From contig CM051521.1 of NCBI GenBank assembly GCA_028015205.1, forward strand, positions 69,114,314 to 69,178,313: a stretch of DNA of 64,000 nt. Reading direction: 5' to 3'. Of this stretch, positions 12,522 through 24,746 are shown piece after piece; position 1 is the stretch's first letter; every line of letters starts with the position of its first letter. The notes under the pieces were generated by a model that did no database searches, had not been told where the DNA came from, and saw nothing but the letters and a program-made list of their open reading frames with translations. This DNA is from Mytilisepta virgata (taxonomy: Eukaryota; Mollusca; Bivalvia; Mytilida; Mytilidae). Made by a program: the position numbers and the translations under genes.

Positions 12522-13741
12522 TTTAAGGTTTCACTTTTGATCAACACAAGCATGCACAACAATATCACGGGAAATAACTCTGTGTGTGTCATGAATGTAC
12601 ATGTATGATGGTTTAATTTATGAGACTTGTATGTAAAAGCATGGTTATAGGATGAAATACATTTAATATAACACATACACGACAATAAATATTTTACAAC
12701 AAATTTCGGGTAAGAGTAGCCATGTTGTATAATACTTGAATGATTTTTACAAAGAAACTGAAAATAACTCGCATTAAAAGTTTTATTTTTCTTATAGGTA
12801 AACTTACCTGTAACCCTTAACGAGCCTCAACTCACCTTCCGATCTATAAATTTACATGTACATAATCATGTCAATTTGTTTGACGGTTGAGTGATCATGA
12901 TACACATTACCACCTGATAATTATTTATTTTAATTTCTTGATTAGCAGATCAAAGGGCTGGATTAGACAGGATTAATTAGGTATAACTAATAACATCGGG
13001 ACTTGAAAACAGTGTCGGATTATGGAAGCTACAGGTTTCGAAATACACAAGTTTTTTTATCCAAGATTGTTATAGACATTTTTCGGGACCCGAAATTTTT
13101 GTCGGATTAAGCAAGTTGCACTGTAAAAGTTGATATCTATGTACATGCAGATTTAGTAGTACTGTGATTGAGGATTCAAAAGCCCAGAATGTGAAGTTAC
13201 TTGTTCACCAAATTTAACTGGACATATTAAACTCAGACCATTTTCAAAGTGAATAAGTTCATCTTTAATTACATTGCACATACAGTGTACATGTATTCAT
13301 GTTTCTGTAGTATTAAGTCTATTGTAAAACTTCAAATTATTTCAGAGACCCTCAATTGTTATGAGAGTCACAGATGAACCTCACAAATCTCAAGCTTAAC
13401 AAAGCACTAAACTTGTAGGATTAATGATTTTATGTCAGTTTCAGTTTGCTTGTACATGTAATTTATTATGAGCACCAAAAAATTATTTCACTTAAAAAAA
13501 ATGATAGAGGAAAAAGAAATGATTTAAAATATATGTAGGAAACAATCTTCACTTTAAAGATACTAAAATCTCAATAAGATAAAGATGGCATTAAAGTTAT
13601 GGTACATGTAGGTAAAGGTAACCTTTAGAATAGTTGTATATTCTTTCTTCAACCTTAATACTTACATATCTTGCTTTTCTCCTGTAGGACTATGCAATCT
13701 GTGTTCATTTGCTGTAGGTGTACATGGATGCATTCTTTTAT
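12522..13741. other. Intron sequence, nothing recognised
   Basis: AT-rich with scattered TACATGTA words. No repeat ends or supported exon. The minus-strand frame at 12500-12685 runs into the preceding repeat and has no domain. Confidence 0.4.
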
Positions 13742-14936
13742 AGCTTACCTGTCCGTCGTAAACTTTTTCAAAGATCTTCTCCTCTGAGACCACTTAACCA
13801 ATTACAACCATACTTAGTCTGAATGATCCTTAGGGTATCTAGAATAAAATATTTTGTTTTATTTTCTTGTCCATAGAGAAACTTGACCGCTATGGCTAAA
13901 AATAGAACATACGGGGGTAAACTTCAGTTTTTGGCTTATATTTCAAAAACTAAAGCATTTATGGCAAAACTGACAAGTGTGAAAATGTTCATCAGGTAAA
14001 GCTCTACCTTCTTTGATATTTTCAGACAAATTGGTCACCCATTTGTTGGGTTATTGCCCCTGAATTGTTCATTTTAAGGAAATTATGTAGTTTTAGGTTG
14101 TTATCATGAATATTATTATAGATAAAGACAAACTGTAAACAGAAAAAATGTTCTGCAAAGTAATATCTACAAATAAGTTAACATGACCAAAATCGATTGA
14201 TTGACCCCTTATAGGAGTTTTTGCCCTTTAAAGACAGCGTCCGATGTAAACTTTCCTTTAAAGATCTTTTACTCTGAAACCACGGGGAAAATTCATTGAA
14301 AATCTTCTTGTTTGAAACCACTTGACAAATTGGAACCAGACTTGGCAGCAATGGTCTTTAGGAGGTTCTCTTTCAATGCCCAATTTCGTGGGCTGAACCA
14401 TGATGGCCGGCAAAGCCGAACTTAGTTTAACATAGGACCCTATGGGAAATTCACTCAAAAATCTTCTTTTCTGAAACCACTAAGCCAATTAGAACTAGAC
14501 TTGGTAGCAATGGTCCTCTTTCAGAAATATATCTGATGACCGGGACTGTCAACTACTCAGCCAATTTGAACTAAAGTTGGCAGCATTGGTTCTTAGGTGG
14601 TCCTCTTTCAGAATTGTGTCCAATCACCTGGATTGTCAACTAAGATGGCTGTCACAGCCAAACTTTCATTTAGAACCCTATGAGAAATTCATTTAAAAAT
14701 CTTCTTGTCTTAAACCACTCAGCAAGTTGGAATAAGACTAAGCAGTAATGGTCCTCAGATGGTTCTCTTTTAGAAATGTGTCCATTGACATGGACTGTCA
14801 ACCAAGATGGTTGTCACAGCCGAACTTAGTTTAACATAGAACCATATAGAAAAACTAGCAAAATTGACTGCAACACTTCAATTTTAGTCCAGCTCAAGGT
14901 GAAAAGTTAAATCCAGGTGAGCGATACAGCCTCTAG
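13742..14936 (+). mobile_element. AGCTC-family element with collapsed 3' hairpin
   Basis: It starts AGCTTACCTGTCCGTCGTAAAC, with the inner 5' hairpin deleted, and ends CCAGGTGAGCGATACAGCCTCTAG (14936). The middle of the usual AGGCTCTTGAGAGCCT hairpin is missing. The internal units include ATGGCTAAAAATAGAACATA, AAGATGGCCG and TTTAACATAG at core spacing. Confidence 0.75.
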
Positions 14937-15877
14937 TTCTGATTTATTGTTGCTAATTAGTGAGACCCGTAAAAAATTTTCAAAATTTTCAGCTGAAATT
15001 TAAGCTTGGAAAGACTTTTGAAAGGATATACATCCTATAGATCATTTCACAGAAAGGAGTAGGTTCACTTACTATAGAAATCGGCCTCACATTTTCATGA
15101 AAAATAAACAGTCTTTGAAAACACGAATTGTGTGGTATTTTACTAGGACCCACGCCTACATTTCTTAAAATAGTAGTCTTAAATAACTGTCTTGTCTGTG
15201 TTCCGTAGAAATCATCCCCGTTCATACCAACATTCGATCAAACAGCATTGTTAATCAATTTATGCCTGTTTTACTTTAAATTGCAATATAAGCGCACAAT
15301 CATCGACAATCCTGATATTTAAACTACACAATCCCAAAAATATTTCATTTGATCCAGTTAAATATCAAAGTTGTCAAGGAGTGCGCTCTATCTCTAAAAA
15401 TTGTTAATCTGGCAAGCGATATCTCTGGGAAGATTGTATGGCATAATGACGACGTCTTGATTCCTAACAGTCGAGATTTCCTCTTCCACATACATGTAAA
15501 TAATCAAAGGTCATATAAGTGGTGAAAGTTATTAGATATTTAGGTGATTAAAAAAGTCAATGGCAGTTTAAGTGTCCGATTAATTCCTTTTTGAATACGA
15601 AATCAAAACTCATCACCGAATCGGAGCAGTCTCTTGTCTGTTTGTTTACATTCCTAATGGAAACTTGTGCTAAATTTTTACCGGAGAAACAGGAGAGCCT
15701 TGGTGAACAGTATATTCTTGTATTTTAAACATAACATGTTGTTATGTTGTAAACCAGGATAGGAAATTATGTATGTGTATTCATGTGAAAACTTAAGTAC
15801 GTTCAAGTCCCCCAAGCAGACGACGTTTGCACGATCTGTTGATTTGTTGCCTATCAGAAAAAGGGGCACACTTTTTC
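14937..15877. other. Intron sequence, nothing recognised
   Basis: No terminal hairpins, tandem repeats or exon signals that I can support. Two minus-strand frames (14989-15225 and 15678-15899) lack recognisable motifs and splice context. Confidence 0.4.
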
Positions 15878-16822
15878 GTCTCACCGCAGAGTGAGACAAA
15901 GGTATTAACTATCCGGCGGCGGCAGAAGCGGCGTAAACTATTTTATAAAGCTTTATATTTCAGAAGGTAGAAGACCTTGTATGCAGATACCTTATGTTAT
16001 GAACTTTCTGTCTGTCATATGTCCATTGTCCTTGACCTCATTTTCATGGTTCAGCGACTGCTTGAAAAAAATGTATAGGTTCCTTGCAACGTTTATATGT
16101 CCGTCAGACAGGGTTCCCTCAAATGACCTCAACCTCATTTCATGGATCAGTGATCAAGGTTGAAGTTAAATGATTTGTCCGTTTCTCAGATATTATAAGC
16201 ACTAGGTCAACTATTTGTGGTGTATGGAATGATTGTAAGGGGTAAGTGTCAGTCTGGCAGGTTACATCTGACCTTGACCTCATTTTCATGGTTCATTGGT
16301 CAATGTTAAGTTTTTGTGTTTTGGTCTGTTTTTCAAATACCATAAGCAAAAGGTCAACTATATTTGGTGTATGGAATGATTGTAAGGTGTACATGTCTGT
16401 CTGCATAGCTGGTTTCATCTGACCTTGACCTCATTTTCATGGTTCATTGGTCAATGTTAAGTTTCTGTTGTTTGGTCTTCTCAGATGCTAGAAGTAATAG
16501 GTCAACTATATTTGCTGTATGGAATGTATTTTATTATTTAACTGCTGATTACTTATATTGAAATAGTCTCATTATTTTGTAAAATAAAATTAAATAACAT
16601 TAATAATGATATTAAATAATAAAAACTTTTTAGGGATCATTACTAAACAGTGATTAACAAAAACATTGGATGGTGTGAAAATGTTAAAATAAGGTCACTC
16701 ATGCATGGTGTATGGAATGATTGTACGGGCTACATGTTTTTCTGATAGGATTTTTCTCACCTTGACTTCATGTTCATTCATCATTAAAATGTTAATTTAA
16801 TGTCAAGCTTATATAAACATTT
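15878..16822 (+). mobile_element. GTCTC-family (HINE-like) element, copy 1
   Basis: The 5' hairpin is GTCTCACCGCAGAGTGAGAC, followed by CCGGCGGCGG-type sequence and GCGTAAACT. The interior repeats GACCTTGACCTCATTTTCATGG at 16270 and 16421 (151 bp) with GGTCAACTATATTTGGTGTATGG. The 3' end is not defined; a second copy of the family begins at 16826. Confidence 0.65.
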
Positions 16823-18045
16823 TTTGTCTCGCCTGCGACAAAAAGTCGCAGAGGCGAGATATAGATATTACTTTCCGGCGGCGACAGCAGCGTAAACTTT
16901 TTTAAAACTTTAATAACTTAACACATGTAATACCTAAAATTAAGATTTATGGTCCACAAGGTAGCTTATCGTATAGGGTTTGTCGCAGTATACTTGTGAC
17001 CCTGACCTCATTTTCTTGGCTCACTGACTTCATAAACATGAATTTAAAATCTGGGTCCAAGTTTCGTGGTTAAATCCATTTCTCAGAAACTGTAATACCT
17101 AGGCCAACCATATTTGGTCTATAGATAGTTCTCAGTGGGTACATGTCAGTCTGACAACTGGCTTGAGACCTTGACCTCAATTTCATGCTTGAGTGACTTT
17201 GTCACTTTTTCGTGGTTAAGTCCATTTCTCAGAAACTGTTATACCTAGAACCACTGTATTTCATCAAGGTCTGACACCTGGCTTTTGACCTTGACCTCAA
17301 TTTCATGCTAGAGTGACTTGTCACTTTTTCATGGTTAAGTCCATTTTTCAGCAACTAGAATACCTAGACCCACCATACTTGGTCAATAGATAGGTCTTGG
17401 TGGGTACATGTCAGTCTGACACCTGGCTTTTGACCTTGACCTCAATTTCATGCTTGAGTGACCTGCATTACATTTTCGTAGTTAAGTCCATTACTTAGAA
17501 AGTAGAATACCTAGACCCACCATATTTGTTCAATAGATAGTTCTTGGTGGGTACATGTCAGATTGACACCTGGTTTGGGACCTTGACCTCAATTTCATGC
17601 TTGAGTGACTTTGTCACTTTTTCGTGGTTAAGTCCATTTCTCAGAAACTGTAATACATAAACCCTCTGTATTTGGTCTATTAATTCTTGGTGGGTACATG
17701 CCAGTCTGACACTTGTCTCTGGACGTTGACCTCAATTTCATGGTTGAGTGACTTTCATTCAAGTTTCTTGATTAAGCCCATTTTTAGCTCGCCTGGACAA
17801 AGGCCATATGAGATTTTGTCATCACTTGGCGTCTGTCGTCCATCCATCCATCTGTAAACTTTAACATTTTCATCTTATCCTCTGAAACCCCTGGACCTAT
17901 TAAACTGACACCTGGCCTGTAGCTTCTATGGAAGGTCCTTTACAAAGTTTGCATTTACATGTTCTGATTGGTCGAAATTTAAAACCTCTTCTCCTCTGAA
18001 ACCGTAAAGCCAAACGAACCAATTTTTGGTATGGAGCATCTATGG

Positions 18046-18680
18046 TGTTATGATATTGTATTATTATATTTATTTATCTTGGCCTAATTTGTTTTGTGTG
18101 GCCTTATAACATGTATAATATGCTTACATAATACTGATAGTTGTTTACCAAATAATGTTATAACTGCGCAGTTTAGAAATCACTGGAACAATAATAGATA
18201 CTGATGGAATGATTAGAACTTTCTATTTGACTTAAGTAATAATTCTGGAATGATCATAATATGTGATGTGTAATTCAAACTTCTACCATATTCTAGAAGG
18301 ATTCTATGGATTTCCGTGGTATATATATATATGGACACTGAAGTTGGACTTTCCAAACAGACCGGACCAGATCAGACATTAACATTCTTGTGTTCTCAGA
18401 TGTTGGATTGACACACCTTTATTTATGTTACACACATCATACTAGATTGTGACTGATTGGACATACATGTAATATTCTGTTTGGATTCCCGCAACAGTGA
18501 CAAGAAGAATTCCGGATAAAGAAAAGACAAAGGATTGGACACATATATTTTAACAGTTAAGTTAACATTTCAATTGGATAATATTTTTTGTAAACTTGTA
18601 TATAATAAATCTTGTTAAATTTTATTATTGATTTGTGTCTTTTGTTGGCTACAATTTAAAGGTGATTTCTGGCCGTAACA
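18046..18680 (+). repeat. 5' LTR (635 bp)
   Basis: It begins TGTTATGATATTG and ends GGCCGTAACA, with a short inverted TGTTA/TAACA at the ends. It is nearly identical to 22659-23292, with scattered substitutions, so insertion was not very recent. AATAAATCTTG near the end (18604) may serve as polyadenylation signal. Confidence 0.9.
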
Positions 18681-18685
18681 GAAAT

Positions 18686-18697
18686 TGGGGGCTCGTC
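18686..18697 (+). other. Primer binding site, tRNA-Pro type
   Basis: TGGGGGCTCGTC lies five bases after the 5' LTR and is complementary to the 3' end of metazoan tRNA-Pro. The following bases (TTGGGAT) match the expected continuation less well. Confidence 0.75.
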
Positions 18698-18769
18698 TTG
18701 GGATAACGTTAATATCTTATTAATTTTTTTCAATATTTTTATTAGAATTAGCCAACAAAATTATACAAA

Positions 18770-20058
18770 ATGGCATTTGATGCTGGTAAATTTTTGAAAA
18801 TGCCAGACATGGAAGCGTTTGATAAACTAAAGAAAGAAGAATTAGTGTTGCTTGCTAAACATCTAAAAATAGTTTTTAGAGTATCTATGAGAAAACAAAT
18901 TATAAAAAATTTGGTAATAGACAATTTAGTTGATTCAGAAATTTTTGGTGAAGAGGCTCTTGATCTCAAGGTCAAAAATGTTGATGAACTTAAATTAAAA
19001 CTATTAGAAAAAAAAGATGAATTTAAATTAAAACAATTGGAAAACGAAAAAGAAGAAAAACAGAACTTGAAATGAGAGAAAGGTTAGAGATGGAGAAAAT
19101 AAAAATGGAAATGGTCAAAGTAGAAAGCAACACTAAATATGAGTCAAAATCAGAACATTTTGATGCAGCAAAAAATATACGTTTGGTTCCCAAATTTTGT
19201 GAAAAAACAGTTGATAAATTTTTTTCACAGTTTGAGAAAAATTGCTCAAAATTTAAAATGGCCAAAGCCTTATTGGACTACAATGCTGCAAAGTGTTTTT
19301 GTGGGCGAGGCCGCTGAAATTTACTCAGCACTTTCTTCAGAAAAAGTTTCTGATTATGACACTGTTAAACAGGAAGTTTTGAAAGCTTATGAGCTAGTGC
19401 CAGAAGCATATAGACAGAAATTTGGGTCTTATAAAAAGTTTGAAACACAAACCTATGTTGAATTTGCTAGGGAAAAAGAAGATCTATTTGATAAATGGCT
19501 TACGGATAACAATTTTGATAAATTAAAACAATTAATGTTATTAGAAGAGTTCAAGCAGTGTGTTAATTTAGACTTAAAAGCACATTAAGATGACAAAATT
19601 GTTGAGACATTGCAAGATGCAGCTGCTGTTTCCGATAATTATACCCTTTCAAAGGTCAAAATTTTAATACTTCAAGCGGAAATTACAAAAATCAAAGCAC
19701 TGAGCATACTGATAGTAAGCCTGTTGCACAGAATAAGAGTCAGTCTAGTTATAATATGTCTGGTCCAAAATTTGATACTTTTGAGAAGAAGTCACTAACT
19801 TGTGCTTATTGTAAGAAAAATGGTCACCTGATGGCTGATTGTTTTAGACTCCAGAAGAAGAATGAAAGAAATAATAAGCCCAAGTCCAGTGCTTGTACAA
19901 CACCTCTTGTTACCAATAAGTTGGGATGTCCTGCGAGTCGGGCTTTTAAGTCCAGTTTTTGTGATTACATGGAGGATTATAAACCCTTTATGTCTGATGG
20001 GTTTGTTTCTATTGTTGATATTCGTCCTGATATGCACCTGGTTGCCACTGGACGTTAA
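18770..20058 (+). pseudogene. gag: Degenerate gag: N-terminal region, SCAN-like domain, CCHC zinc knuckle
   Basis: The start ATG at 18770 follows ACAAA and the peptide opens MAFDAGKFLKMPDM, then a Lys/Glu-rich helical segment. The SCAN-like capsid-type part spans about 19180-19590, with EIYSALSSEK, YELVPEAYRQKF and YVEFAREKEDLFDKW. The zinc knuckle CAYCKKNGHLMADC (C-X2-C-X4-H-X4-C) is at about 19801-19842. Reading requires changes of frame near 19065, 19258 and 19665, and a TAA interrupts at about 19586, so no intact protein is made. SCAN-like gag is known from gypsy elements of the Gmr1-like group; assignment to that group is inference. Confidence 0.8.
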
Positions 20059-20094
20059 ACAATAATTCATCCATCTATTGTTGATAATACTAGT

Positions 20095-20508
20095 CCTCAG
20101 CCTGGTGATAAGGTACTTTTATTTTTGCCAGTCCCTGGGCATCCTTTACAGGCTAAATACTGTGGTCCTTGTACAATCGAGAGTAAAATCAATGATTTGA
20201 ATTATATTGTAAAAACTCCAGGTAGGCGTAAACAAAATAGAGTGTATCACATTAATGTTTTAAAACCATATTTTGAGCATACTAATGAAGGTGAGAGTAA
20301 ACCAGTTGCCACTTCAGCATTGGTTAAATTGGAGAACGATTATGACAAACCAGATATAATTGAACCATCTTTTGATTCCAAGACTATGGAACAAACTGTT
20401 AGATTGAAAAATTCAGTAATTTTATCAAATTTAGACTCAAAACTTGCACATCTGACTTTCGATCACAGAGAAATATTGAAAACTTTGGTATTATTATTGA
20501 TGTTATGA
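20095..20508 (+). pseudogene. pol: Integrase C-terminal (GPY/F-type) remnant of pol
   Basis: The peptide QPGDKVLLFLPVPG...KYCGPCTIESK...DLNYIV...RKQNRVYHINVLKPYF has the order and spacing of the C-terminal DNA-binding part of gypsy integrases (GPY/F motif near CGPCTI). It continues in frame to a stop at about 20508. The catalytic HHCC and DDE parts are missing; the preceding sequence jumps from just after the gag zinc knuckle to this piece. Confidence 0.75.
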
Positions 20509-20573
20509 GACAAGAAATTAGATATATGCTTTATCTAGATTTTATTAAAACACTGTTTACATAGTATATATTT

Positions 20574-22595
20574 AAGGTCTTTCCTTGACATAGGAAAGAC
20601 CTTACTGTATTTCTTATGATTATTATTATTATTCTTTCTTAGTCTGCCAAACTTCAAAGTCATTTCCAGAAAAAGTTATTAGACATATAGGGATGGTATT
20701 TGGTACCAAATATCATTCAGACATAGGCTATCAGGTGGTTAGGCCACTAAGGGTTCCCATGTACCTTATAAGAGTTTCCTCCCCTATTACAGTTATGCCT
20801 GTTATCAGATCTACTCAAAAACCAAAAGAGATATCGACATGAAACCTTTTGCAATTTCTTTGGTTCATCTATGCACACATTAATCACATCTGCCAAAAAG
20901 GATCTGACGACATCTTATAAGAGTTATTTCCCTTTATATAAATTTCACTTTTGATTTCTCATGCAAATATTAAGTTTGAGTTAAGATACAACATGAGCCT
21001 TCATATTTAGGCATCATTTTTTGTACCAAGTAAAATTAGGTCACGGTCACGGTCTAATTTTTGAAATTTCCTTGTTATCAGATCTCCTCTGAAACGGTAG
21101 AAGATAGCTGATAAAATGTAATGCGCAAAATGTCGGGGACCTCGAGACGAAGCATCGTTACTTTTAAGTCAAGTTGTATGACGTCATCTTCTATGAGTTA
21201 TTGGCCTTTGAATGTTTAAATTTACGGTTTTTGGCTAATAACATAATACTGGTACAAGATAGAAGCATGGGGTCTTTTGTTTTGACACCAGGGACAAATG
21301 ACCTTCAAAATGGTGTCAAGGTCAAAGTCAAGGTCATGTTTTAGAAAATGATTTTTTTCTAATTTGAAGTGTAATACATGGAATTTTTTCAAAAATGCAT
21401 TATTTTTTAGCAGGAATCATTTAAAATATGTTATTTTCCATTTTCGTAAGACAAAAAATGAAAAAAAAAATGAAAAATATTTAAAGATTGAAAAATTTGA
21501 AAAAAAAACCCCATTTTTTCTTGGCGCAAAATTGTTTTGCCAGTATTTCATATTTGTGTTTGATGTAGCATTTTGGTATTTTATAGTACTTCTAGAATTA
21601 CCTCAACTTTTAGCACAAATGACCTTTTAATGTGTAAATACAAACCTCCCCCCCCCCTTTCGATTTGACTGAATTTACATGTAAATGCATATAAAGTACA
21701 TGTAGACAGCTAGGGGATATCAAGGGCTTTGTTAATGAGAAAAAATTATGATGCTAACTCCAACCAATTTCCTGAAAATAGCGTTCGTGCAGTGCAGTAA
21801 TAAAAAGCTATTTTCCGCCATAAAACACAAGATTCGTCCAAATGATACCAATTTATTCCACCAGAATGTGAAAATTTATCATGACATTAACAGTACTTTA
21901 TGCACGGAGATGTCACCTGCTGAAAATGGCACCTTTCTGACATAAGTAAATGTGTTCACGTACACTCAGTTTTCTATTTATTACTATTTCCATATCAAAC
22001 AGCAAATTGCATTATCCTGTGCCATGTTCACCCGACGACGTCCTCTCTCGAAAAGAAAGAAATAACCTAAGTCCAGACGTATATAAATGCACGTGACTTA
22101 CACAACGTCATCCAGCCTTCCTAAAGGATAAAATAGAAATAAACATTATAGTAGAAATGTACTTTTACAGTCACTTGTGTATCTAGAGAAATTAAAATAA
22201 AATGCCCCCCCCCCCCCCCCATCCTACTTATATTCAGCAATCCATGGAAAACTTGCTACCTAAAAAATTAATTAATTAACAAACAAATAAAAAAAGGCCT
22301 GTCCCGCCTTCAGAAAAAGAGATATTGCTACTTCATTATTGTCTTTTCATTCTTTTTTTTTTTTGACAATTACTATTTGGAACAATACATTAAAAATTTA
22401 AGAGATTTCAAGAGAAAAAAGTAGCAATATCTCTTTACTGAAGACGGGACGGGCCTTTTTTTTTTGTCTATTTTATTCTTTTCCTAAGTGTTACGCCTCT
22501 TGCCAAAAAAAGAAGGGGCAGGGCTTCTTTATTGCAAAACTGGAAACGTGAAAAGGAAAGACCTTATCATTTGTGCCAGGCACAAATGACCTTTT
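20574..22595 (+). mobile_element. AAGGTCTTTCC-family (HINE-like) element inside the LTR retrotransposon
   Basis: It starts with a perfect 11-bp stem AAGGTCTTTCC/GGAAAGACCTT (20574-20603). GGAAAGACCTT returns at 22555-22565, making a subterminal inverted repeat with the start. It closes with a 9-bp palindrome ATTTGTGCC-A-GGCACAAAT (22569-22587) and GACCTTTT. A similar ending (GCACAAATGACCTTTT) at about 21613 suggests an internal older terminus. It contains a C10 run (21648), a C16 run (22205) and a foldback (22291-22460). The frame at 21364-21630 has no known domain. Confidence 0.7.
22291..22460. mobile_element. Foldback / MITE-like inverted repeat (~170 bp)
   Basis: The left arm GGCCTGTCCCGCCTTCAG...AGAGATATTGCTACTT is the inverse of the right arm AAGTAGCAATATCTCT...CTGAAGACGGGACGGGCC, about 42 bp with few mismatches, capped by A-run and T-run. 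The loop is AT-rich. No coding content. Confidence 0.75.
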
Positions 22596-22646
22596 AATTT
22601 TGTATATATTGTTCATGCGAAGTTCTCGTTACCCTCCAACTTCTTT

Positions 22647-22658
22647 TAAGGGAGGAGG
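22647..22658 (+). other. Polypurine tract
   Basis: TTTTAAGGGAGGAGG sits immediately before the TG of the 3' LTR, the usual place for plus-strand priming. It confirms the LTR boundary at 22659. Confidence 0.85.
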
Positions 22659-23292
22659 TGTTATGATATTGTATTATTATATTTATTTATCTTGGCCTAA
22701 TTTGTTTTGTGTGGCCTTATAACATGTATAATATGCTTACATAATACTTATAGTTGTTTACCAAATAATGTTATAACTGCGAAGTTTAGAAATCATTGGA
22801 CAATAATAGATACTGATGGAATGATTAGAACTTTCTATTTGACTTGCGTAATAATTCTGGAATGATCATAATATGCGATGTGTAATTCATACTTCTACCA
22901 TATTCTAGAAGGATTCTATGGATTTCCATGGTTTTTATATATATGGACGCTGAAGTTGGACTTTCAGAACAGACCGGACCAGATCAGACATTAACATTCT
23001 TGTGTTCTCAGATGTTGGATTGACACTCTTTTATTTACGTAACACACATCATACTAGATTGTGACTGATTGGACATACATGTAATATTCTGTTTGGATTC
23101 CCGCAACAGTAACGAGAAGAATTCCGGATAAAGAAAAGACAAAGGATCGGACACATATATTTTAACAGTTAAGTTAACATTTCAATTGTATAATATTTTT
23201 TGTAAACTTGTATATAATAAATCTTGTTAAATTTTGTTATTGATTTGTGTCTTTTGTTGGCTACAATTCAACGGTGATTTTTGGCCGTAACA
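22659..23292 (+). repeat. 3' LTR (634 bp)
   Basis: TGTTATGATATTG...CCGTAACA, collinear with the 5' LTR. Differences such as TGGACACTGAAG versus TGGACGCTGAAG are visible. Confidence 0.9.
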
Positions 23293-23992
23293 GTGGAAGG
23301 TCCTTTACAAAGTTTGCATAACTCATTCCGGTTCGTGAAACAAAATGGCCGCCATCAGCATTTACATGTTCCGATTGGTCGAAATTTAAAACTTCTTCTC
23401 TGAAACCGTAAAGCCAAATGAACTGATTTTTGATATGGAGCATCTATGGAAGGTCCTTTACAAACTTTGCATAAATCTTTCTAGTCCGTGAAACAAAATG
23501 GCCACCAGAAACCTTTATATGTTCTGATTGGTTGAAATTTAAAACTTCTCCTCTGAAACCGTTTGGCCAATGAACTTGTACTTGGTATGAAGCATTTACA
23601 AAGTTTCCAGAAATCAGACTAGTCTGTCAAATCAAATCAAAAGTTTGTTACTGCCAGGTGAGCGATACAGGCTCAGCCCACTGAGCCTCTTGTTCAACAA
23701 CTGCAATACCTAGACCTACTGTATTTAGTCTATTGACAGTTCTTGGTGGGTACATGGCAGTCTGAAACTTGCCTCTAGACCTTGACCTCAATTTCATGGT
23801 TGAGTGACTTTCATCCAAATTTCTGAAGTCTTTTTTTCAGCAACTGTAATACGTAGACCCATTGTTTGGTCTATAGATAGTTCTTAGTGCGTACATGCAA
23901 GTCTGACACCTGTCTCTGGACTTTGACCTCAGTTGCATGCTGGAGTGACTTTGAGGTTATTTACAGTTTCCTCATTTCGTCTCGATCAGGTC

Positions 23993-24746
23993 TTGTTTCT
24001 CATTGGTTGATTAAAAAAATAACTCTGGAACTGCTTGGCCAAATGGAATGAAACCTGACAGGAAGCATCTATGGGAGGTTCTTTGAAAAATATCCCCATA
24101 TCGTCCTGATCGGGCAACAAACATGGCCGCCGTGGGCAATTCTTGATTCTCATTGGTTGATTAAAAAAAAAAATTCTGGAACAACTTGGCCAAAAATGTC
24201 AGCCAAACTTGACAGGAAACATCTATATGGAAAGTCTTTTATTTTAGTAATTTTTTTTATCCTGATTGGACGACAAGCATAGCTGCCATGGGCAACTCTT
24301 GTTTCTGATAGGCTGATATAAAGAAATCTGCCTCTCTGAAACCACTTGGTCAAATGAAACAATACTTGAAAAGATATTTGTTTTATACATATTTTAACAG
24401 CCCCATACGTTGTGTATTTGTGTATAAAAGAAAGGCCTGTGGCACGACCCCTTCGAAATATTTATCACCAGTGGGTGCATTTTACCTCAATGATATCTAA
24501 CCACGTATGTCTGATATTCTGGCTCGGTATGTCATCTTTCCAAACTTGTTTTAAATGCAGTTTTCCGCCTGATTATCGAACACATATTTTTTCAACCGAC
24601 TTGCTTTATGCAGACGTTGTTTCAGTTGCTGACTTATTTTTTCTGCCATCCAGTTTATCCAATCAGAATACAGTTTTCTTCTGCACACTAGGCGGAAACC
24701 AATAAGAACACAGCTCCCTCTCTCGAATATGAATACAAATGTTTTT
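23993..24746 (+). other. Non-coding: AGCTC-related core fragment, then unrecognised sequence
   Basis: 23993-24370 carries CATTGGTTGATTAAAAAA, GGCCAAATGGAATGAAACCTGACAGGAAGCATCTATGG and ACATGGCCGCC units like those in 52390-53002, without terminal hairpins. 24371-24746 is sequence I do not recognise; its 97-aa frame (24412-24705) shows no domain. Confidence 0.5.

Larger units (their letters stand above)
18046..23292 (+). mobile_element. Ty3/gypsy-type LTR retrotransposon, internally deleted, with a nested insertion
   Basis: Two ~635-bp LTRs (TGTTATGA...CCGTAACA) bracket a tRNA-Pro-type primer site, a broken gag with SCAN-like domain and zinc knuckle, and an integrase C-terminal piece. Protease, reverse transcriptase, RNase H and the integrase core are absent, so the pol region is deleted around 20060. 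A 2.0-kb AAGGTCTTTCC element (20574-22595) is inserted before the polypurine tract. The flanks are ATGG (18042-18045) and GTGG (23293-23296), compatible with a 4-bp target duplication with one substitution; the intact sister sequence reads ATGG. The copy is not autonomous. Confidence 0.85.
17786..23692 (+). mobile_element. AGCTC-family element, interrupted by a gypsy LTR retrotransposon
   Basis: It starts AGCTCGCCTGGACAAAGGCC (17786) and ends with GGCTCAGCCCACTGAGCC and CTCTTG (23692), flanked by 5 and 2 T. Without the 5.2-kb LTR element it would be about 650 bp, close in length and sequence to the copy at 24747-25422. The retrotransposon lies in the motif CATCTATGG|AAGGTCC, which is intact in the sister copies. 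Confidence 0.8.
16826..23990 (+). mobile_element. GTCTC-family element, copy 2, split by an AGCTC element
   Basis: The 5' hairpin is strong: GTCTCGCCTGCGAC, five A, then GTCGCAGAGGCGAGAT. It is followed by CCGGCGGCGACAG. The tandem core GACCTTGACCTCAATTTCATG recurs at 17167, 17287, 17432, 17579 and 17722 (120-147 bp), then resumes after the insertion near 23780 and 23920. The AGCTC element enters at a T5 tract of the unit (CCATTTTT|CAACAACTG). The 3' end, near 23990, is approximate. Confidence 0.7.
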
